Position numbers and translations under genes: made by a program. From Clostridiaceae bacterium BL-3 (lineage in GTDB: Bacteria > Bacillota > Clostridia > Clostridiales > Clostridiaceae): a DNA stretch of 64,000 nucleotides. The stretch lies in NCBI GenBank assembly GCA_902809985.1, contig CADDXC010000002.1, positions 496,001 to 560,000 of the forward strand, read 5' to 3'. The notes below the pieces were generated by a model. It worked only from the letters and a program-made list of their open reading frames with translations, did no database searches and was not told the DNA's origin. This document shows, in pieces, positions 8,317-16,703 of this stretch; position 1 is the first letter of the stretch; each line of letters starts with the position of its first letter.

Positions 8317-8852
8317 TGGCCAGGGCAAAGAGAGAGTGGTTTCCAGGTGCACGGTATCATATAATTTGCAGAGGAAATCATAAAAATGATTTATTTAAAG
8401 ATGAGAAAGATTATCAGGTCTATTTGAACATATTGAAATATGTGAAGAAGAAGTTGGGATATGACTTATACTGTTACTGCTTCATGACAAATCATGTTCA
8501 TATGCTTATTGGGACAGAAGAAATGCATATAGGCAGGATTATGAAGAGAATAAATATGATTTACTCAATTTATTTTAATAAAAGATATAATCTCATAGGT
8601 CATTTGTTCCAGGACAGATATAAATCTAGACTGATAAAAGATGATGTGCATATGCTTGAGGCAAGCAGATATATACATTTAAATCCTGTAAAAGCCAATA
8701 TGGTAAAAAATCCTGAAGATTACAAGTGGAGCAGTTATAGAAGTATTATAGGATTATCTGAAGAAAAAATAATTAATCCAGAAAAGATACTTTTTTATTT
8801 TGAAGATAGGGAAAACTATAAAAAATTTGTTGTATGGGGTCTGACCCCATGA
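8316..8852 (+). CDS. REP-associated tyrosine transposase (RAYT, Y1_Tnp/IS200-like)
   Basis: 178 residues, with GAAGGTGGTGGG before the ATG. The HUH motif is visible as NHVHMLIG, with the N-terminal family signature PGARYHIICRGNH and the C-terminal LFQDRYKSRLI, YIHLNPVKA and Y-K-WSSY blocks typical of RAYTs. These are single-strand nucleases that recognise and probably spread REP palindromes. Both flanks carry GGGGTCTGACCCC, the core of the dispersed palindromes. The final residues WGLTP and the TGA stop are themselves encoded by the right-hand REP core. It is likely functional by length and motifs, and is the candidate source of the palindromes throughout this window. Confidence 0.92.
   Translation: MARAKREWFPGARYHIICRGNHKNDLFKDEKDYQVYLNILKYVKKKLGYDLYCYCFMTNHVHMLIGTEEMHIGRIMKRINMIYSIYFNKRYNLIGHLFQDRYKSRLIKDDVHMLEASRYIHLNPVKANMVKNPEDYKWSSYRSIIGLSEEKIINPEKILFYFEDRENYKKFVVWGLTP
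8835..8849. repeat. REP core right of the REP transposase
   Basis: TGGGGTCTGACCCCA overlaps the last codons and stop of the transposase gene. Confidence 0.85.
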
Positions 8853-9130
8853 CAGAAAATGTAAATAAAAATGAACGAAAAAATAGTTGATAAAGTTGAT
8901 AGATTTATATAGCAAAGCATGGATTATAGATTATAATAAAGGTAAAAGAGTATTTTAAATAGGAAATCATTTGACTTTTATAAAATGTTTCGATAATTGC
9001 TATAGGTACTTTTTATGGAGCGTATCTTATTAATTATTGGGGCTTTAATTATCTCCTAGAGGGAATAAAATAACTAATGGATTAATAAATGATATTATAG
9101 TGTTTTTATTGATAAAGGGGATGTGAATTT

Positions 9131-10591
9131 ATGAAAAAATTTAAATCACTTTTTACTGTATTTTTAACTTGTGTAATAGTTCTTTTATGTGGTTTCTTTA
9201 ATGAGAATGGGGCTGAAGCTGCACAGAATATAATAAGGCTTGGAGGATCTGACAGATTTGATACATCTGTGAAAATAGCCGACTATGGATGGAAAAATTC
9301 TACAAATGTTGTGATTGCAGATGCACAGGGGAATGATGCCTTTGCCGATGCCACCGCCGGTACATCACTGGCATATTACCTCAACTGCCCCATACTTTTG
9401 ACTGATATTGAGAGTACGCCTGATGTTGTAAAAAATGAAATCAAAAATCTGGGTGCAAAAAATGTTTATATAATGGGAGGAACCGGAGTTATATCGGCAT
9501 CCCAGGAAAACAGCTTCAAGTCGGAAGGATACAATGTGACCAGGATAGCAGGGACAGATAGATTTGACACTGCCTGCATGGCAGCGGACATATTGAATTC
9601 AAAATCAAAGATAAGCAAAGTATATATAGTGCCCTCGGATAAATTCCAGTATGCACTTATAGCAGCGCCCTACGCGGCAAGAGAAGGGGCAGCCATCTTG
9701 TTTACTGGTTCTGGTGATAAAAATATGCGATCTTATATAAATGATAGGACCAGGAGTGAAATATCGAAATTAGGAGTAAAAGATGCAGTTGTGGTGGGTT
9801 CATATAATGTAGTTCCCTATGATGCAGTTGCACAACTTGAAAATATGGGAGTCAGCTGTCTTACAATACATGGTACGACCCCTCAGAGTGTGGCATGGAA
9901 CTTTATGGATACAAATAAGGGCAGCGGCATTTCCATTTCCAGCGATAGCTTTTTTGCAGATGCACTTTCGAGTTCTGTTCTGACAGCCAGGTACAATTAC
10001 AACCCTCTTCTTGTAAATACAAAACTCAGGTATACCCTGGATGACACTTCAAAACCTGTGTTGCTGTTCGGTGGAACTGGTGTGGTAAGTGACAACCTGG
10101 GGAATTATATAAAGGATTCAGCCATGGCACATGATATTTCAAATGATGAGATTTACCAGTTGTTTTCAGATTCGCAGGTATCTCTGGAGGATGTCATGTA
10201 TTCTGTTGACAATAAAGAACAGCTGGAAAATATTATAACTTCAGATGATGGGACAGAATATGTACCAGTTCCCGATCAATACAGCAGTTATGAGAAGATT
10301 AAAGATGTGATTTCAAGATATGATACGGATGATTATGCTGAAACTCAATTAGGTTATCTGAAGAATTTTTATGGATATACTTTTAATGGAAAAACCATGA
10401 GCGTTTTGGGGAATGTGGGGATAGGCTTTTATGACCTTAGAAATGTGCTTGAAAGCAGGGAAGATGTTGACAATACCACTATACGAGTTAGTTACAATAG
10501 TTATAGTAGTGGGGGCTCGAATGATTATGAGAAGATGATTGCAACCTTGAAATTTGAAAACAATAGATGGAAGATTTCTGATATAAGTTAA
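9131..10591 (+). CDS. Secreted cell-wall-binding protein with CWB2 repeats (paralogue 2)
   Basis: 486 residues, the same length as the paralogue at 1955-3415 and closely similar along the whole chain. It has a signal peptide with the hydrophobic VIVLLCGFF and cleavage near AEAA, three CWB2 repeats, then an acidic C-terminal domain of ~150 residues that is the more diverged part (SRYDTDDYAETQLGYLKNF against SKYGTDDYVADELDSLGDF). The start has GGGGATG rather than AGGAGG upstream. The stop codon is followed at once by a 5'-truncated Rpn gene, so the original 3' flank was replaced by recombination. An extracellular wall-attached protein of unknown specific role. Confidence 0.9.
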   Translation: MKKFKSLFTVFLTCVIVLLCGFFNENGAEAAQNIIRLGGSDRFDTSVKIADYGWKNSTNVVIADAQGNDAFADATAGTSLAYYLNCPILLTDIESTPDVVKNEIKNLGAKNVYIMGGTGVISASQENSFKSEGYNVTRIAGTDRFDTACMAADILNSKSKISKVYIVPSDKFQYALIAAPYAAREGAAILFTGSGDKNMRSYINDRTRSEISKLGVKDAVVVGSYNVVPYDAVAQLENMGVSCLTIHGTTPQSVAWNFMDTNKGSGISISSDSFFADALSSSVLTARYNYNPLLVNTKLRYTLDDTSKPVLLFGGTGVVSDNLGNYIKDSAMAHDISNDEIYQLFSDSQVSLEDVMYSVDNKEQLENIITSDDGTEYVPVPDQYSSYEKIKDVISRYDTDDYAETQLGYLKNFYGYTFNGKTMSVLGNVGIGFYDLRNVLESREDVDNTTIRVSYNSYSSGGSNDYEKMIATLKFENNRWKISDIS

Positions 10592-11520
10592 GTGAAGATT
10601 TGATACTTATTGACAAGTCATATATACTTGAAGACTTCAGTGAGGAAGAATCGGATATTGTATATAAAGTAAATTTAGATGGGCGGGATGTTATATTTTA
10701 CATCCTTCTGGAATTTCAGTCCAGAGTGGACTACAGGATGCCTATGAGACTGCTGTTTTATATAGTTGAGATATGGAGAGAAATTTTGAAGAATACCTCA
10801 AAAAAGGAAAGGCGCAGAAAAGATTTTAAACTGCCCTCAATTATTCCCATGGTGCTCTACAATGGTAAAGGCAGGTGGACTGTTTGTAGAAATTTTAGGG
10901 ATATACTGAGTGGTGGTGAACTGTTTGGCGAGAATATAATAGACTTTAGGTATATACTGTTTGATATTTACAGGTATGATGAAAATAATCTCAAAGCCAT
11001 GGCAAACATGGTATCTACTGTATTTCTATTGGATAAAGAGATAAGCAGGGAAGATTTGATAAGGAGACTTAGGCTGACAGTCTATGCTCTTAAAAAGATA
11101 ACACCGGAACAATTTGATATACTTAAAACCTGGCTTAAAGGTATAATGAAACCAAAGTTAGATGAAAAATCCAGAGTTGAGGTAGAGGAAATATTGGAAA
11201 AAGCTAGTCAGAGGGAGGTGAATTCCATGGTATCCAATTTGGGCAAAACTATAGAGAATATTGTGAAAGAGGGTAAAACGAAGGGACTGGAAGAAGGCAG
11301 GAAGGAAGGCAGAGAACAAGGCATAAAAGAAGGTAGAAAAGATGGGTTGCTTCAGGGATTGGAAAAGTTATTGGGTATTAAATTTTCTGATACTTCCTGT
11401 ATTGGAAGAATAAGAAAGATAGATGATGAAGATATATTGAATTCTGTGTTTGAGGATGCAGTTAAGAGCAATTCCATTGGAGAGTTTGAAGAAAGATTGA
11501 GACAGAGGAAATTAAACTAG
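10592..11520 (+). pseudogene. Rpn family nuclease, 5'-truncated (copy C)
   Basis: Identical in most positions to Rpn copy A from residue 43 onward (EDLILIDKSY). The first ~42 residues and the ribosome binding site are missing because the gene is joined directly to the CWB2 stop codon at 10589-10591. The open frame could start only at a TTG (10600) with no good binding site. The nuclease core residues (ESDIVYKV, LLEFQS) remain. The C-terminal EGR repeat run is shorter than in copy A. It could be expressed by reinitiation after the CWB2 gene, but is most simply a truncated copy. Confidence 0.8.
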
Positions 11521-11595
11521 CTGCAGCCTCAAACTCGGATTTAGTTGGAACTGCCGCATAATTCAATTATGAAGCAGTTCTTTTTGGTGTTTGTT

Positions 11596-11979
11596 TTAAT
11601 GGCTGCAGTTATGGACATGGTTGGTGCAGCTGTGGTTGTTATCCTGATGATGATTGCATTTTATGTGGGCATCAAAATTTAAATTCCCTTCAAGATAATC
11701 CTTTACAGCATTATCAGCGCTGCCGCTGACGCCTCCAAAAAATTGGATGCCTTTTTCAGCCAGGGCATTCTGGGCACCTTCCCCTATACCACCGCAGATT
11801 AATATTGAAACTTCTAGGGATTTGAGTATGTTTACCAATGCTCCATGTCCATTGCCATTTGTGGATACTATTTTACTGTCTGTAATTTTATTGTTTTCTG
11901 TTTTATAAATTTTAAATTGTTCCGTCCTGCCGAAATGCTGAAATATTTGTCCATTTTCATAAGGTACTGAAATGATCAT
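11596..11979 (-). CDS. NifX/NifB-type dinitrogenase iron-molybdenum cofactor biosynthesis domain protein
   Basis: 127 residues. The fold of PF02579 is visible: an N-terminal strand IISVPYENGQIFQHFGRTEQFKIY, then LVNILKSLEVSILICGGIGEGAQNALAEKGI and FFGGVSGSADNAVKDYLEGNL. Proteins of this family bind Fe-S or FeMo-cofactor precursors, and stand-alone members are common in anaerobes without nitrogenase. The last ~20 residues are rich in His and Cys (HIKCNHHQDNNHSC...HVHNCSH), a likely metal-binding tail. It lies 33 bases downstream of a DUF134 regulator on the same strand, so the two form an operon under the palindromes at 12391-12449. Confidence 0.88.
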   Translation of the reverse strand: MIISVPYENGQIFQHFGRTEQFKIYKTENNKITDSKIVSTNGNGHGALVNILKSLEVSILICGGIGEGAQNALAEKGIQFFGGVSGSADNAVKDYLEGNLNFDAHIKCNHHQDNNHSCTNHVHNCSH

Positions 11980-12012
11980 GAAATTTTCCCCCCTGTATTT
12001 TAAATCAAATTT

Positions 12013-12363
12013 TTATCTATTGCAAAGCTTTTTAGGACAGTGAATGCACCTGCACTTTTTAGTGGAATCACTGCAGAGAATGTAATTTCCTCCGTTAATG
12101 TGAAGTTCTTTTCCTTTTACTATGCATTCTGCCAATTTTGTTCTGGCACTGCTGTAAATTGACTGGACAGTGGTTCTGGCAATTTTCATCTGCCGGGCAC
12201 ATTGAATTTGCGTAAGCCTTTCGAGGTCAATAAGTCTTATGGTCTCAAACTCATCTACCGTCATATGAATTGTTTCAACGATATCTTTTGAAGAACTAAG
12301 GGGACCAAAATTTTGTTTTTCGGGAAGGCAGCATATCTGTCTGCATTTGGTTGGCCTCGGCAT
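12013..12363 (-). CDS. DUF134 family DNA-binding protein
   Basis: 116 residues. It starts MPRPTKCRQICCLP and has the central ETIRLIDLERLTQIQCARQMKIARTTVQSIYSSARTKLAE (seen in parts: LTQIQCARQM, ARTTVQSIY), a sigma-like helix-turn-helix characteristic of DUF134 (PF02001). The C-terminus carries a cysteine cluster (KCRCIHCPKKLC) that may bind metal. DUF134 genes commonly neighbour NifX/Mrp-type genes, as here. The two dyads immediately upstream suggest autoregulation. The regulator role is inference from fold and context. Confidence 0.85.
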   Translation of the reverse strand: MPRPTKCRQICCLPEKQNFGPLSSSKDIVETIHMTVDEFETIRLIDLERLTQIQCARQMKIARTTVQSIYSSARTKLAECIVKGKELHINGGNYILCSDSTKKCRCIHCPKKLCNR

Positions 12364-12390
12364 AAGCTCATCACCTTTCTTTTTGTATAG

Positions 12391-12449
12391 TAAATGACAT
12401 ATGTCATTTATAATTTAATTATAAATCATTATTGGCATATGTCAATAAT
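12391..12449. promoter_or_regulatory. Twin palindromic operators before the DUF134-NifX operon
   Basis: A perfect 20-bp palindrome (TAAATGACAT and its complement, 12391-12410) and a 22-bp one with a single mismatched pair (12428-12449) share the core GNCATATGNC. Their centres are 38 bp apart. They lie 28-86 bases upstream of the DUF134 start, where an AT-rich promoter would be. A binding site for the DUF134 protein itself is the simplest reading. Confidence 0.7.
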
Positions 12450-12507
12450 AACTGTCCCCATCGGTCGTGAATAAATTGTGAACAAAATAAACGGGCAAGA
12501 CAGGGTA

Positions 12508-12899
12508 ATGATATTTGAAAGGCTGTTGAAGAAAAAATCCAGGCATACACCTGTAACAAAAACATACATGTGTATGCTTTTGTTACAAAATGGAAGATGA
12601 AGTAAAATATTTGATAGGAAATTTGAGTACTGCTTGTAACAAGATTGAGGAAAATAAAATAACTGAACAAAAAATTTTTACACTGAAAAATGAATACAAT
12701 AAAAAAATAACTGGTGAAGATGAAAGGGTTGACAGGATATTTTAGAAAAATTAAGCGGGTATGATAAAAAAATTAATGAGATTGAGCATTATTGCCAGAT
12801 GAAAATAGACAACCTGGAAAAAGAAAATTCTAAATTGAGAAAAAATGTACATAAATTTAACAAAAAGGGCGTAATTCTCCTATTTTCTATAAGTTGGAT
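12508..12899 (+). pseudogene. Decayed coiled-coil membrane protein gene, part left of the IS element
   Basis: Three short reading stretches in different frames can be followed: MIFERLLKKKSRHTPV from 12508, MEDEVKYLIGNLSTACNKIEENKI from 12590 to a stop at 12743-12745, then KINEIEHYCQMKIDNLEKENSKLRK to a hydrophobic GVILLFSISW just before the IS. Together they suggest one long coiled-coil protein with a membrane segment, disabled by frameshifts and by the IS200/IS605 insertion. The remainder is at 14618-15456. The original function is unknown. Confidence 0.55.
12551..12586. repeat. 34-nt inverted repeat within the decayed gene
   Basis: GTAACAAAAACATAC and GTATGCTTTTGTTAC pair with one mismatch around ATGT. 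It sits where the reading frame of the decayed gene first breaks. Confidence 0.7.
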
Positions 12900-13012
12900 A
12901 TGAATAGTCCTTGTTATTTTAGGTTCGATACCTAAAATAATAACTACTTGACGAATTATTATATATGATGTATTCTAAAATCAGTGGTAAATATATAAAT
13001 GAGGTAAAATAA

Positions 13013-13411
13013 ATGGATTTAGATACAAATAATCATTCAGTATTTTTGCTAAATTATCATTTGGTATTGGTTGTTAAATATAGGAGAAAAGTAATAAATG
13101 ATAAAATATCAAATAGGCTAAAGGGAATATTTGAGTATATATGCCCTAAATACAATATTACTTTATGCGAATGGAATCATGATAAAGACCACGTACACCT
13201 TTTGTTTAGAGGATCACCAAATACAAATATATCAAAATTTATAAATGCTTATAAGAGTGCCAGCAGCAGACTTATAAAAAAAGAGTTTCCATCAATAAAA
13301 AAACAATTATGGAAAGAGTACTTTTGGAGTAAAAGTTATTGCCTTATAACAACTGGCGGTGTTCCAATTGATATAGTTAAGGAGTACATTGAAAATCAAG
13401 GAATGAAATGA
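13013..13411 (+). CDS. tnpA: IS200/IS605 transposase TnpA (Y1 HUH)
   Basis: 132 residues, the usual TnpA length. It has the HUH pair in DHVHLLF (residues ~61-67), the N-terminal NYHLVLVVKYRRKV strand, and the catalytic tyrosine in the C-terminal VKEYIENQG helix. TnpA acts as a dimer on single-stranded DNA, cutting at the hairpin ends and joining them. A GAGGTAAAAT site precedes the ATG. No truncation is seen, so the element may still be active. It is followed by tnpB after nine bases. Confidence 0.93.
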   Translation: MDLDTNNHSVFLLNYHLVLVVKYRRKVINDKISNRLKGIFEYICPKYNITLCEWNHDKDHVHLLFRGSPNTNISKFINAYKSASSRLIKKEFPSIKKQLWKEYFWSKSYCLITTGGVPIDIVKEYIENQGMK

Positions 13412-13420
13412 GGTGAAAAT

Positions 13421-14509
13421 GTGTTAAAAGCTTATAAATACAGGATTTACCCGAACAAAGAACAAAAATTGTATTTTGCTGGAACTTTTGGCTGTGTCAG
13501 GTTTATATATAACAAAATGCTGGCTGATAGAATTAAATCATACAAGGAAAACAAAGATTTGGATATTAAAAAGATTAAGTATCCTACCCCGGCACAGTAT
13601 AAAAAAGAATTTGAATGGCTTAAAGAAGTTGACAGTCTTGCTCTGGCAAATGCTCAAATGGATCTAAATAAAGCATATAAAAATTTCTTTAGAGATAAAT
13701 CAATAGGTTTTCCTAAATTCAAAAGTAAGAAAAGTAACTATAACAGTTATACAACCAATAATCAAAATGGAACAGTTTATATCAAAGATGAACATATTAA
13801 ATTACCTAAATTAAAATCCATGATAAAGATAAAACAGCATAGAGAATTCAACGGAATAATTAAATCCTGTACTGTATCCCAGGTGCCGAGTGGCAAATAT
13901 TTTATATCTATACTGGTTAATTGTGAGATTAAAAAGATGCCTGAAGTCAGTAAAAAAATAGGAATAGATATGGGGCTAAAAGAATTTGCAATATGTTCAG
14001 ATGGATATAGAGAGGCCAACCCAAAATATCTGACAAAATCAGAGAGAAGGCTTGTCAAACTTCAAAGGGACCTATCAAGGAAGAAAAAAGGCAGTAATAA
14101 CAGAAAAAAAGCTAGGTTAAAATTATCTAAATTACACGAGAAGATAGTGAATCAAAGGGCAGACTTCTTAAATAAGTTATCAATAAAACTAATCAGAGAA
14201 AACCAATCTATAGTTATTGAGGACTTAAAAGTTAAGAATATGCAGCAGAATCACAGGCTGGCAAAGGCAATAAGCGAAGCAAGCTGGAGTGAATTCAGAA
14301 GAATGCTGGAATACAAGGCTGGATGGTATGGCAGAAAAATAATAGTGGCACCCAGTAATTATGCAAGTAGTCAATTATGTTCAGTTTGTGGATATAAGAA
14401 TAGAGAAGTAAAAAATCTTGCACTCAGGGAATGGACTTGTCCTAAATGTGACACACACCATGACAGGGATATAAACGCCAGTAAAAATCTGCTGAAATTA
14501 GCCATATAA
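13421..14509 (+). CDS. tnpB: TnpB, RNA-guided nuclease of the IS605 element
   Basis: 362 residues from a GTG with GAGGTG upstream. An N-terminal helix-turn-helix ([13 protein letters not shown]) is followed by the OrfB_IS605 core. The RuvC-like catalytic residues are visible in [11 protein letters not shown] (first Asp), [10 protein letters not shown] (Glu) and the final [14 protein letters not shown] (Asp). A four-cysteine zinc ribbon CSVCGYK...CPKCDT lies between the second and third. TnpB proteins cut DNA guided by an omega RNA made from the 3' end of the element. All motifs are intact, so it is likely functional. Confidence 0.93.
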   Translation: MLKAYKYRIYPNKEQKLYFAGTFGCVRFIYNKMLADRIKSYKENKDLDIKKIKYPTPAQYKKEFEWLKEVDSLALANAQMDLNKAYKNFFRDKSIGFPKFKSKKSNYNSYTTNNQNGTVYIKDEHIKLPKLKSMIKIKQHREFNGIIKSCTVSQVPSGKYFISILVNCEIKKMPEVSKKIGIDMGLKEFAICSDGYREANPKYLTKSERRLVKLQRDLSRKKKGSNNRKKARLKLSKLHEKIVNQRADFLNKLSIKLIRENQSIVIEDLKVKNMQQNHRLAKAISEASWSEFRRMLEYKAGWYGRKIIVAPSNYASSQLCSVCGYKNREVKNLALREWTCPKCDTHHDRDINASKNLLKLAI

Positions 14510-14617
14510 TTTTGGTAATACACTGAGGTTGGTTCGACCTTTAGAGCTTAGGTAAACTTGTTCCATTAGGAATATTGACTAAGAAGCCATCCACTTCTAT
14601 AAGTGGTGGTAGTTCAC
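14400..14617 (+). ncRNA. Probable omega RNA (reRNA) region at the 3' end of tnpB
   Basis: In characterised IS605 elements the guide RNA overlaps the tnpB 3' end and runs through the right end, with the guide read from flanking DNA. Here the 100 bases after the tnpB stop contain GGTTGGTTCGACC and the right-end hairpin. Extent is inferred, not observed. Confidence 0.45.
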
Positions 14618-15456
14618 GTTCTGTGATTTTATCTGATGAATTCTATAAATGGGTGAGTTCTATAGTAATTATATCTTTTATTGGAGGGTTTCTTGTCAAT
14701 ATAGTTTTGGGATTGTCTCATTGGATTGGCACTGCGGCTTTTGTCCTTGGAATATTGTGTTTCCGTGGAAAATGTAGAGTTCGTTTAAAAAGTGTAGAAG
14801 CCAGAGTAAAATGCTGCAGTGATTCCTATAAAACATTATGTGATAGAAAAGATATTATTATAAAAAAATAGATAAAGAGTCTGATGTTGTTGGAATGGTG
14901 CAAAAAATTGATAGTAACACCAGAGAAATTAACAGTTTAATTGAGGAGAAAAATAAGCGTATTGATGGTGTAAAAAGAGAAAAAGACATGAAGTGGAAAG
15001 AATCAAGCGGCGAACGTTCCAGAGAAATTGAAAGCGGAAAGAATGATCTAACCGGAAAATTTTCAGAAAAAATAAATGAACTGGAGAACAGATACAAAAA
15101 TAATTCATTTTTTTTGGAAAATGAATGTGAAGTGACAGAAGAATATCAGAATGAAGAAATTCTTAAAAAACTTATATCATATTTAAAAAATGGCAGGGTT
15201 TTTAGTAAGAAAAGTGCAATTGATTTATATGAAGATGAAAAAAGAAAGGATATGGAATTTCAAGCAAAACTTGCTAGAGAAAGGGAGGTGTTTGAATTTA
15301 AAAAGCAAAGCAATGAGAGGAATATTGAGAAGGATTAATCAGCTCAATAAGGATCTTAAAGAAGATGCTTGTACACGGGGAGAGTATGATTTTGCAGTGA
15401 AAAATCTTAGGAGTGAATATAGGAAAGAAAATGAAAGGCTGAAAAATTATTTTTAA
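14618..15456 (+). pseudogene. Decayed coiled-coil membrane protein gene, part right of the IS element
   Basis: Right of the IS the reading resumes with a membrane hairpin (VSSIVIISFIGGFLVNIVLGL, then HWIGTAAFVLGILCF). It stops at 14869-14871 inside a run of seven A residues. Shifting one base restores KKIDKESDVVGMVQKIDSNTREI and a long coiled coil rich in K/E/R. A second break near 15330 separates EKD-stop from INQLNKDLKEDACTRGEYDF...LKNYF. These look like two frameshifts in one gene rather than three genes. It could instead be separate small genes, but no convincing ribosome binding sites precede the later frames. Confidence 0.55.
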
Positions 15457-15566
15457 TGTACTTTGGGCCAAGGCTGTACTTTGACATAGGAATTATTTGA
15501 TAATATATAACATAACGGGGTAATATAAAATATAGAAAACTCTATGATCATAAGGAGGAAACAAAG

Positions 15567-16421
15567 GTGAATACAAAAGTGGACAGATGTTTTGTAAGAA
15601 ACTCGACTGCATCTTTGAAAAAAGTACTTATGTGCCCTCCTACCTATGCATATTTAAAGGAAAATGCAGGTAGAAATGGCAATAAAGCTAAAATAAACAG
15701 TGAGCTTTGCATGAAGGAACATGATGAACTGGTTGAGGCGTATAGGTCAAATGGAGTTGAAGTGGTTTTAATGACAACGGATCGCAATTTGCATGATCAG
15801 GTATTTGCCAGGGATTTTGGCGCCTGCGTAAAAGAAGGTTATATACTGGGGAATTTTAGAATACATCCCAGGGAGGGCGAGACAGAAGCCTACGAAAAGA
15901 AAATGAAGGAACTTGAAATTCCATGTATTGCAAGGTGCAGCAGAGGACATTTTGAGGGCGGCGATTTCTGGATGCTGGACGATAAGACCATGGCCATAGG
16001 CATATTGGAGCGTACTGATGATACAGGAATTGATGAAATAAGGAAGCAGATAGGAAGTAGATATGGTTATGAAATAATATCCGTTAAATCTCCTGAAAAA
16101 TGTCTTCATCTGGATATGTGCTTTAACATAGTGGCGGAAAAGCTTGCTGTAATATGCAGTGAAGTCCTTCCAGATGAATTTCTGAACATATTGAAGGACA
16201 GAAATTTCAAATTCATAGAAGTGGATAGAGAAAATTTGCTGAAATGCCACTGCAACCTTCAGGCACTGGGAAATGAAAAAGTAGTGTCCTTCAGGGATAA
16301 TAGAGAAGTCAACAGTGCTCTGAGATCCTATGGAATTGAAGTAATAGAGACTCATATAAGCGAAATGTTTAAGCACGGCGGAGGAATACACTGTATGACT
16401 TTTCCTTTGAGCAGAGCATAA
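15567..16421 (+). CDS. Amidinotransferase-superfamily hydrolase (dimethylargininase/arginine deiminase-like)
   Basis: 284 residues from a GTG with AAGGAGG upstream. The penta-beta/alpha propeller family is recognised by FARDFGACV (around 84), the acidic EGGDFW (around 130), HLDMCFNI (around 189) with catalytic His, and the C-terminal GGGIHCMTFPLSR carrying the catalytic Cys. This set matches the DDAH branch, which hydrolyses methylarginine or related guanidino compounds to citrulline-type products in the cytoplasm. It is monocistronic here. Members also include other guanidino hydrolases, so the substrate is open. Confidence 0.82.
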   Translation: MNTKVDRCFVRNSTASLKKVLMCPPTYAYLKENAGRNGNKAKINSELCMKEHDELVEAYRSNGVEVVLMTTDRNLHDQVFARDFGACVKEGYILGNFRIHPREGETEAYEKKMKELEIPCIARCSRGHFEGGDFWMLDDKTMAIGILERTDDTGIDEIRKQIGSRYGYEIISVKSPEKCLHLDMCFNIVAEKLAVICSEVLPDEFLNILKDRNFKFIEVDRENLLKCHCNLQALGNEKVVSFRDNREVNSALRSYGIEVIETHISEMFKHGGGIHCMTFPLSRA

Positions 16422-16596
16422 TACATTCAAGGGCTGTTATTTGTATAAAATTTAAAAATTTTTTTCAATTTTTCTAGTGACTATCATAAAAAACATCATA
16501 TATACAGTTTATATTTTAATATAATGTTTATACTAAAATATATAGCTATTACTGCCGATGACTGCTGGTTAGAAGGCAAAGCTGTATTTTTTAGAC

Positions 16597-16613
16597 TTTG
16601 ACTTTCTTTGACC
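16597..16613 (-). promoter_or_regulatory. CtsR-type heptad operator before hsp18
   Basis: Read on the minus strand this is GGTCAAAGAAAGTCAAA, a full match to the CtsR direct-heptad consensus RGTCAAANANRGTCAAA. It lies about 90 bases before the hsp18 start, just upstream of TATTATAAT, so it overlaps the likely promoter. Confidence 0.8.
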
Positions 16614-16703
16614 TTTATTGTATTATAATAACTGTAATAAGGATTAACAGACAATGAGACAGTTGGAAACAGCAAATTATGATGATTTAGGAGGTTGTAT
16701 ATT

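Larger units (their letters stand above)
12900..14611 (+). mobile_element. IS200/IS605-family insertion sequence (tnpA + tnpB)
   Basis: A Y1 transposase gene and a tnpB gene in the same direction, ten bases apart, are bounded by hairpins. The left one pairs TTATTTTAGGT (12914-12924) with its exact complement around TCGAT. The right one is CCACTT CTAT AAGTGG at 14591-14606, followed by GGTAGTTCAC, the usual end of this family. Exact ends are approximate. It interrupts a coiled-coil gene whose pieces lie on both sides. Confidence 0.88.

Noticed and set aside
10600..11520. Rpn copy C as a normal intact gene
   Set aside because: The open frame starts only at a TTG without a binding site and lacks the first ~42 residues present in copy A; the 5' junction coincides with the CWB2 stop codon.
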